Shown here: positions 7,091 through 12,675 of the stretch, piece by piece
Layout of the letters: the number at the start of each line of letters is the position of its first letter
Position numbering within the stretch: the first letter of the stretch is position 1
Origin: Burkholderia gladioli
Lineage (GTDB): Bacteria; Pseudomonadota; Gammaproteobacteria; Burkholderiales; Burkholderiaceae
Assembly (NCBI GenBank): GCA_009914575.1
Contig: WNEB01000025.1
Span: 1 to 12,675, forward strand
Direction of reading: 5' to 3'
DNA length: 12,675 nucleotides
The notes under the pieces: generated by a model
Database searches by the model: none
Seen by the model: only the letters and a program-made list of their open reading frames with translations
What the model was told of the DNA's origin: nothing
Made by a program: the position numbers and the translations under genes

Positions 7091-9409
7091 ATGACGCTCA
7101 CCCGAGTCATCGGCAAATCGGCGGCCTGGATCGTCGGCATCCTGGCGGTGCTGATCGCCGCGCTCGTCGTCTTCATTCTCACGTTCGACTGGAATCGCGC
7201 GCGGCCGTACATCAACGAGCGCGTGAGCGCCGAGATCGGGCGGTCGTTCGCGATCCAGGGCGAACTGAAAGTGGGCTGGCGCCGCCCCGACGGCGAAACC
7301 GGCTGGCGTGCCTGGGTGCCCTGGCCGAGCTTCACGGCCAACGACATCGCGATCGGCAATCCCGGCTGGACCCGCTCGCCGCATTTCGCCACGCTCGATT
7401 CCGCGCATTTCGATCTCGCCGTGCTGCCGCTGCTCGCGCATCGCGTGGTGATTCCGTCGATCGACCTGGTCAATCCCGCCATCGACATCGAACGGCTCGC
7501 CGACGGCCGCAACAACTGGGCGTGCTCGATCAAGCAGTCGGGCCAGCCGTCCACCTGGCAGGTGGAACTGCACAACTTCGGCTTCGCGAAGGGCAATGTG
7601 ACGTATCGCGACGCGATCACCAAGGCCGACCTGAACGTGGCAATCGACACGCTCGGCCAGCCGATCCCGCTCGGCGACGTGCTCAAGCAGCAGGAGGCGA
7701 CGTCGCGCGCCGCGTCGGCGCAGAGCGTCGGCAAGGCCGGGGCCGCGCAACTGACGAAGAAGATCGAGGCCGCGTCGGCGGCTTCGGCGGCATCCGCCGC
7801 GCAGGCCGGCGCGGGCGCGTCGGCGGCTTCCGGGGCATCGAGCGCCGCCGGCGCGGCCAGTCCCTCCGCCGTGTCCGGCGTCGCGGCATCGTCCGCCGCC
7901 AGCCCGGCTTCGACCGCCAGCGCAACCGCGGCGCGCCCGCCTGCGCCGACTTACGCGTTCGGCCTCGTCGTCAAGGGCCGCTACAAGAGCGTGCCGATCG
8001 ACGGCACCGGCAAGATCGGCGGCGTGCTCGCGCTGCGCGACGCCACGCGGTCGTTCCCGCTGCAGGCCGACGTGAAGGCGGGCGACACGCGGCTTGCCAT
8101 CGTCGGTACGCTGACCGACCCGATGCAGCTGGCCGCGATAGATCTGCGGCTGTGGCTGAAGGGCGCGAGCATGTCGCATCTGTACGCGCTGACCGGCGTG
8201 ACGCTGCCCGATACGCCGCCGTACGCCACCTAAGGCCGGCTGATCGGCCAGTTCCGCAAGAACGCCAGCACGTTCCGCTACGAGAATTTCGACGGTCGCG
8301 TCGGCGGCAGCGATCTGCGCGGCACCATGACGTTCGCGCAGCGTTCGCCGCGGCCGCTGCTGTCGGGCGAGCTGGTGTCGAACCTGCTGCAGTTCTCCGA
8401 TCTCGCGCCGATCGTCGGCGCCGACAGCGCGTCGAGCAAGCGCGCGCGGCGACACCAGCAAGCAGCCGGCCGGCCGCGTGCTGCCGGTCGAGGAGTTCCA
8501 CACCGACCGCTGGAAGGCGCTCGACGCCGACGTGAAATTCACCGACCGCAAGCTGATCAAGAGTCAGAGCCTGCCGATCACCGATCTCTACCCGCACATC
8601 GTGATGCAGGACGGCGTGCTGGCGCTCACGCCGCGGCGCTTCGGCGTGGCGGGCGGCACGCTTTCCACCGAGGCGCATCTCGACGGCAGCGGCACGCCGC
8701 TGAAGGGGCGCTTCACGGTGTCCGCGCGGCACCTGAAGCTCAAGCAGCTGTTCCCGAGCGAGAAGGTCATGCAGTCGGCGCTCGGCGAAATCAACGGCGA
8801 CGCGACGCTCGCCGCGCGCGGCAATTCGCCGGCCGCGCTGGCCGCCACCTCGACCGGCGAGGTCAAGGCGCTCGTCACCGACGGCGCGATCAGCCGCCTG
8901 CTGATGGAGGCGGCCGGGCTGAACGTGGCGAACGTCGTCTACGAAAAGCTGTTCGGCAACCGCGACGTGAAGATCAATTGCGCGGCCGTCGATTTCGTCG
9001 CCAACGACGGCCTGATGAATTCGAAGCTGTTCGCGCTCGACACCGACGACGCCGTGATCCACGTGGACGGCAACGTGAACCTGCGCGACGAGGGCATGGA
9101 TCTGCAGATCCATCCGCAGACCAAGGGCTTCCGCGTGTTCTCGCTGCGCTCGCCGCTGTACGTGAAGGGCACGTTCAAGAATCCGAAGGTGGGCGTGAAC
9201 GTGGGCGCGCTGGCGCTGCGCGCCGGCGCGGCGGTCGGCCTCGGCCTGCTCAACCCGTTCGCGGCGCTGATCCCGCTGATCGCGCCGATCCACAACCGCG
9301 ACGTGCCGTGCTCGGAGCTGTTCTTGCAGCTCGACGCGCCGGCCGCCAAAAAGGCCGCCGCGACCGGCGCTTGGGCGCCACGCCCCAGCGCTTCACCGAG
9401 ACCTGCTAA
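7091..9409 (+). pseudogene. AsmA-family envelope protein, disrupted by a nonsense codon and two frameshifts
   Basis: The original gene of about 773 codons encodes an AsmA-like inner-membrane-anchored periplasmic protein; the family is linked to lipid transport and outer-membrane assembly. The ATG at 7091 follows GGAG at 7081-7084. A single membrane segment spans residues 11-33, followed by the AsmA N-terminal domain. An Ala/Ser-rich low-complexity insert lies at about 198-280, and a C-terminal AsmA domain (LDADVKFTDRKLIKSQ to VKGTFKNPKVGVNVG) is carried in another frame. The lesions are TAA at 8231-8233 (probably from a Glu codon), a one-base insertion in the CG run near 8438-8450, and a one-base loss near 9365-9380 that returns to the first frame and ends in QRFTETC. 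The uninterrupted 5' part would give a 380-residue truncated protein that might still insert in the membrane. Confidence 0.82.
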
Positions 9410-9420
9410 AATGCTAAATT
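9392..9420 (+). promoter_or_regulatory. Candidate sigma-70-type promoter for ybiT
   Basis: TTCACC (9392-9397) and TAAATT (9415-9420) are separated by 17 bases. Each matches four of six consensus bases. The start point would fall about 25 bases before the GTG of ybiT. The -35 overlaps the last codons of asmA. Spacing and AT content are favourable, but the hexamers are weak. Confidence 0.35.
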
Positions 9421-9451
9421 TACGTCGATCCAACACCTTACGGGCCACGCT

Positions 9452-11044
9452 GTGCTTTCTACCGCCAACATCACGATGCAATTCGGGCCGAAGCCCCTGT
9501 TCGAGAACATCTCGGTCAAGTTCGGGGAGGGCAACCGCTACGGCCTCATCGGCGCGAACGGCTGCGGCAAGTCGACCTTCATGAAGATTCTCGGCGGCGA
9601 CCTCGAATCGAGCGGCGGCAACGTCGCGCTCGAGCCGAACATTCGCCTGGGCAAGCTGCGCCAGGATCAGTTCGCGTACGAAGACGTGCGAGTGCTCGAC
9701 GTGGCGATGCAGGGCCACACCGAAATGTGGGCGGCCATGACCGAGCGCGATGCGATCTACGCGAACCCGGAAGCCACCGACGACGACTACATGCACGCGG
9801 CCGAGCTCGAAGCGAAGTTCGCCGAATTCGGCGGCTACGACGCCGAGGCGCGCGCCGGTTCGCTGCTGCTCGGCATCGGCATCGAGGAACATCTGCACAA
9901 CGGCCTGATGAGCGAAGTCGCGCCGGGCTGGAAGCTGCGCGTGCTGCTGGCGCAGGCGCTGTTCTCGAAGCCGGACGTCCTGCTGCTCGACGAACCGACC
10001 AACAACCTGGACATCAACTCGATCCGTTGGCTGGAAGACACGCTCAACCAGTACAACTCGACGATGATCATCATCTCGCACGATCGCCACTTCCTGAACT
10101 CGGTCTGCACGCACATGGCCGACATGGATTTCGGCACGCTGAAGGTGTGGCCGGGCAACTACGACGACTACATGCTCGCCTCGGCGCAGGCGCGCGAGCG
10201 TCAGGCCAACGCCAATGCGCGCGCCAAGGAGCGCGTGGCCGAACTGCAGGATTTCGTGCGCCGCTTCTCGGCGAACAAGTCGAAGGCGCGTCAGGCCACC
10301 AGCCGCGCCAAGCAGATCGACAAGATCAAGATCGAGGAATTCAAGCCGTCGTCGCGTCAGAACCCGTTCATCCGCTTCGAGTTCGAGAAGAAACTGCACA
10401 ACGTGGCGGTCGTGGCCGAGGACATCACGAAGAAGTACGAGCGCACGATCTTCAACAGCTTCAACCTGTCGGTGCAGCCGGGCGAGCGGATCGCGATCAT
10501 CGGCGAGAACGGCGCGGGCAAGACCACGCTGCTGCGCGCGCTGCGCGGCCTGCTGGAACTCGATCACGGCACCGTGAAGTGGGCCGAGAACGCGAACATC
10601 GGCTACATGCCGCAGGACACGTACGAGGAATTCCCGAACGACGTGACGCTGATGGACTGGATCGACGATTACCGCAAGGACGGCGACGACGAAACGGCCG
10701 TGCGCGGCACGCTCGGTCGCCTGCTGTTCTCGGCGGACGACATCAAGAAGTCGGTCAAGGTGCTGTCGGGCGGCGAGAAGGGCCGCATGATCTGGGGCAA
10801 GCTGATGCTGGGCCGCCATAACGTGCTGCTGATGGACGAGCCTACCAACCACATGGACATGGAATCGATCGAGTCGCTGCAGATCGCGCTCGAGAAGTTT
10901 GACGGCACGCTGATCTTCGTCTCGCACGACCGCGAGTTCGTGAGCGGCCTGGCCAATCGCATCATCGAGGTGCGCACCAACGGCACCCTGAACGACTTCG
11001 GCGGCAATTACGAGGATTTCCTGGCGGCGCAGGAAAAGGCGTAA
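9452..11044 (+). CDS. ybiT: ABC-F family ATPase YbiT
   Basis: The 530-residue cytosolic protein has the same length as E. coli YbiT and aligns with it by eye throughout ([19 protein letters not shown] at the start; FSGNYEDYL versus FGGNYEDFL at the end). ABC-F proteins have two ATPase domains and no membrane domain, and act on ribosomes at the tRNA exit site. Domain 1 has Walker A GANGCGKS (34-41) and Walker [13 protein letters not shown] (176-187). Its signature region reads [17 protein letters not shown] without a canonical LSGG, as in E. coli YbiT. The charged linker (about 240-310, containing [20 protein letters not shown]) is the tRNA-interaction helix region. Domain 2 has GENGAGKT (351-358), LSGGE (438-442) and [12 protein letters not shown]. 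The start is GTG; no good Shine-Dalgarno is visible. The gene is intact. Confidence 0.95.
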   Translation: MLSTANITMQFGPKPLFENISVKFGEGNRYGLIGANGCGKSTFMKILGGDLESSGGNVALEPNIRLGKLRQDQFAYEDVRVLDVAMQGHTEMWAAMTERDAIYANPEATDDDYMHAAELEAKFAEFGGYDAEARAGSLLLGIGIEEHLHNGLMSEVAPGWKLRVLLAQALFSKPDVLLLDEPTNNLDINSIRWLEDTLNQYNSTMIIISHDRHFLNSVCTHMADMDFGTLKVWPGNYDDYMLASAQARERQANANARAKERVAELQDFVRRFSANKSKARQATSRAKQIDKIKIEEFKPSSRQNPFIRFEFEKKLHNVAVVAEDITKKYERTIFNSFNLSVQPGERIAIIGENGAGKTTLLRALRGLLELDHGTVKWAENANIGYMPQDTYEEFPNDVTLMDWIDDYRKDGDDETAVRGTLGRLLFSADDIKKSVKVLSGGEKGRMIWGKLMLGRHNVLLMDEPTNHMDMESIESLQIALEKFDGTLIFVSHDREFVSGLANRIIEVRTNGTLNDFGGNYEDFLAAQEKA

Positions 11045-11061
11045 GCCTTCACGCACGCCGC

Positions 11062-11077
11062 GCCGGCTTCGGTCGGC
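11062..11077. terminator. Short UUCG-loop hairpin after ybiT
   Basis: GCCGGC-TTCG-GTCGGC forms a 6-bp stem (one G-U pair) with a stable UUCG tetraloop, 17 bases after the ybiT stop. No T tract follows directly, though a pyrimidine-rich stretch lies further downstream. It may be a weak or factor-assisted terminator. The rest of the 187-base gap up to the next gene shows nothing else I can assign. Confidence 0.3.
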
Positions 11078-11231
11078 CAGCCCACGCGCCCTGTTTCCTT
11101 TCTGCCCTGCGTTCGCGATGTTTTCCCGCTTTCCGCCGTTGCCCGCACCGCGCATTTGATGCGCATCAACCTCCGCATTTGCCATTCCCCGATCATCGAA
11201 CCTTTCCGACGCAGCCCATAAGAGGTTTTCG

Positions 11232-12074
11232 ATGAGTCCCTCCCGTTCCTTCCCGCCGCTGACGATTCGCGGCCGTTCGCTGCTTCCCGTCGTGCAGGGC
11301 GGCATGGGCGTCGGGGTTTCGGCGCACCGGCTGGCCGGCAGCGTGGCGCGCGAGGGCGCGCTCGGCACGATCGCCAGCATCGATCTGCGCCATCACCACG
11401 CGGATCTGCTCGAACGCTGCCGCGCGCAGCCCGGCCGCGACACGCTCGACGCCGCGAACCTCGAGGCGCTGCGCCGCGAGATCGCCCTCGCGCGAAGCTG
11501 GAGCGAGGGGCGCGGCATGATCGCCGTCAACGTAATGAAGGCGGTGCGCACGCATGCCGATTACGTGCGCGTGGCCTGCGAGTCGGGTGCCGACGCGATC
11601 GTGATGGGCGCGGGGCTGCCGCTCGATCTGCCCGAGTTGGCCGACGGGCACGACATCGCGCTGATCCCGATCCTGTCCGACGCGCGCGGCATCGCGCTGG
11701 TGCTGAAGAAATGGATGAAGAAGGGCCGCCTGCCCGATGCGATCGTGATCGAGCATCCGGCCCATGCGGGCGGCCATCTCGGCGTGGCGCGCATCGAGGA
11801 CGCGAGCGACCCGCGCTTCGATTTCGCGCGCGTGCTCGACGAGGCAGGCGCGGCGATCCGCGCGCTGGGCCTGGCGCGCGAGGCGATTCCGCTGATCGTG
11901 GGCGGCGGCATCAACAGCCACGCGGCGGTGCGCGCGGCGCTTGCGCTGGGCGCGAACGGCGTGCAGGTCGGCACGCCGTTCGCGGTGACGGAGGAGGGCG
12001 ATGCGCATCCGGCCTTCAAGCAGGTGCTGGCGCAGGCGCGGCCCGAGGACATCGTCGATTTCGTCAGCGTGTAG
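11232..12074 (+). pseudogene. Nitronate monooxygenase (NPD family), 3'-truncated by an IS3-type element
   Basis: The FMN-dependent TIM-barrel enzyme of the 2-nitropropane dioxygenase family oxidises nitronates. AGAGG at 11221-11225, six bases before the ATG at 11232, fixes the start. Visible motifs are the N-terminal QGGMGVGVS, the AGGHLG loop with H182 as the probable catalytic histidine, the flavin phosphate-binding GGGINSHAAVRAALALGANG, and VQVGTPFAVTEEG. The frame stops at TAG (12072-12074) right after EDIVDFVSV. Family members normally continue from here (FVSVAGLPARA...-like) to about 320 or more residues. The stop lies within the apparent end of the adjacent insertion sequence, so the C-terminal helices are lost. 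All recognised active-site motifs remain, so residual activity is possible. Confidence 0.75.
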
Positions 12075-12675
12075 CGGATCCGGTTGTTTAGACACGGTTT
12101 TGCGATCAGGCCGCGAACTTCAAGAGGCTGGCCTGACGGGCTTCGAGAGGTGATTTGAAGCCCAGTTTCTCGAGGCGCCATTCGCGATTGTATCGATCCT
12201 TGAACGCGACGACGGCAGCCCGTACCTCGTCTACGTTTTTGAACAGATGCCCGTGGATAGCTTGCTCCTTCATGGTCCGATTGAAGCGCTCGGCGACGCC
12301 GTTAGTCTGCGGCTCGGCGACGAAGGCGTAGCTCGGCGTCACGCCCCAGAATTTGATCTGGTTGCGGAAGTCGTCCGACGTGTATTGCGAGCCGTGATCC
12401 ATCCGCAGCGACAGTCCGCGGTCGGCGTCGGCTTCGGTCGAGCCGAAGTGCTCGCGCAGACCTTGACTGACAGGTTCCAGGGCGGCGAATCGATCGCCGA
12501 TCTTGGTGACGTGGATGCCGACACACATCGCATCGCAATGATCGACGACCGCGAAGATCCAGACCATCCCCTCGTCGACGGTTTGGACCTTGGTCCCGTC
12601 GGTACCCCACATCTCGTTGGGCCGATCGGTCGTGATGCGGCCGTCGTGGAGGTTGGGCGGTCGCGGTGGTTGCCG
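12070..12675 (-). mobile_element. IS3-family insertion sequence, one end and partial body
   Basis: The end appears to start with TGTAGCGGATCCGGTTG followed by TTTAGACACGG. A terminal TG and an internal (G/A)GACAC block are usual for IS3-family ends. The transposase stop lies 36 bases inside this end, which is normal for the right end of such elements. The other end, the small first reading frame and the target duplication partner are outside the window. The exact boundary is inferred from where the nitronate monooxygenase similarity stops. Confidence 0.75.
12106..12675 (-). CDS. IS3-family transposase (OrfB, integrase core), 5' end outside window
   Basis: The frame is open from the window edge to a TGA at 12106-12108; the visible part is 189 codons. 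The DDE/rve catalytic core is recognisable: first Asp in MWGTDGTK, second Asp in RMDHGSQYTS, and Glu in QTNGVAERFNR, with exactly 35 residues between the second Asp and the Glu, the D(35)E spacing of IS3 transposases. The C-terminal RYNREWRLEKLGFKSPLEAR block is also typical. The internal ATG at 12612 is not the true start, because the coding sequence (HDGRITTDRPNE) continues upstream. OrfB is normally made by programmed frameshifting from OrfA, which is not in the window. No lesion is seen in the visible part, so the element may be active. Confidence 0.92.
   Translation of the reverse strand, partial: RQPPRPPNLHDGRITTDRPNEMWGTDGTKVQTVDEGMVWIFAVVDHCDAMCVGIHVTKIGDRFAALEPVSQGLREHFGSTEADADRGLSLRMDHGSQYTSDDFRNQIKFWGVTPSYAFVAEPQTNGVAERFNRTMKEQAIHGHLFKNVDEVRAAVVAFKDRYNREWRLEKLGFKSPLEARQASLLKFAA

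Noticed and set aside
7690..7930. Ala/Ser-rich repetitive codons in asmA as a DNA tandem repeat array
   Set aside because: The GCG/TCG/GCC codons recur irregularly without a fixed unit, so this is low-complexity coding sequence rather than an array.
8939..11380. Very long minus-strand open frame (813 codons) antisense to ybiT and the end of asmA
   Set aside because: The composition is Arg/His/Val/Ala-rich as expected for a shadow frame of GC-biased coding DNA. The opposite strand encodes YbiT with intact motifs.

Overview
The window is high-GC DNA with the codon usage and gene families of a Betaproteobacterium, most probably Burkholderia sensu stricto (glumae/gladioli-like). This rests on recognised proteins (MetC, SerB, FetA/FetB, AsmA, YbiT, nitronate monooxygenase) and on the insertion-sequence types, not on a database search. 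Nothing suggests phage, plasmid, CRISPR or rRNA/tRNA content.

Layout. Positions 1-131 are the right half of a small repeat element, which abuts the start of a short unidentified gene (132-449). Then come metC (cystathionine beta-lyase, +) and serB (phosphoserine phosphatase, -), which converge on a shared perfect terminator. Next is a divergent pair that has decayed: a LysR-type regulator (-) with two frameshifts, a nonsense codon and a 9-bp duplication, and a zinc-type alcohol dehydrogenase/quinone reductase (+) that loses its C-terminus at an IS-end-like scar. Beyond the scar is the 3' end of an unrelated gene. The iron-export-type ABC pair fetA-fetB (-) is intact and translationally coupled. 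The fetA/asmA intergenic region holds a complete 264-bp non-autonomous element with terminal inverted repeats and a perfect 8-bp target duplication. asmA (+) is a pseudogene with one nonsense codon and two opposite frameshifts. ybiT (ABC-F ATPase, +) is intact. A nitronate monooxygenase gene (+) loses its C-terminus where an IS3-type insertion sequence begins, and that element's transposase (-) runs off the window.

Themes. Intact housekeeping genes (metC, serB, fetAB, ybiT) are interleaved with freshly broken accessory genes. The lesions are single-base or IS-mediated, so the original reading frames can still be followed. This looks like a genome in early decay and IS expansion, as in host-restricted or recently specialised Burkholderia. 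The single-base indels could instead be sequencing errors, but the IS junctions cannot.

The most notable structure is the small element present twice in the same orientation, about 6.9 kb apart. It has 25-bp imperfect terminal inverted repeats, an 8-bp target duplication, three internal hairpins and no transposase, so it is a MITE-like structured repeat. One copy split a perfect palindrome upstream of asmA. The other touches the start codon of its neighbour and opens a reading frame into it.
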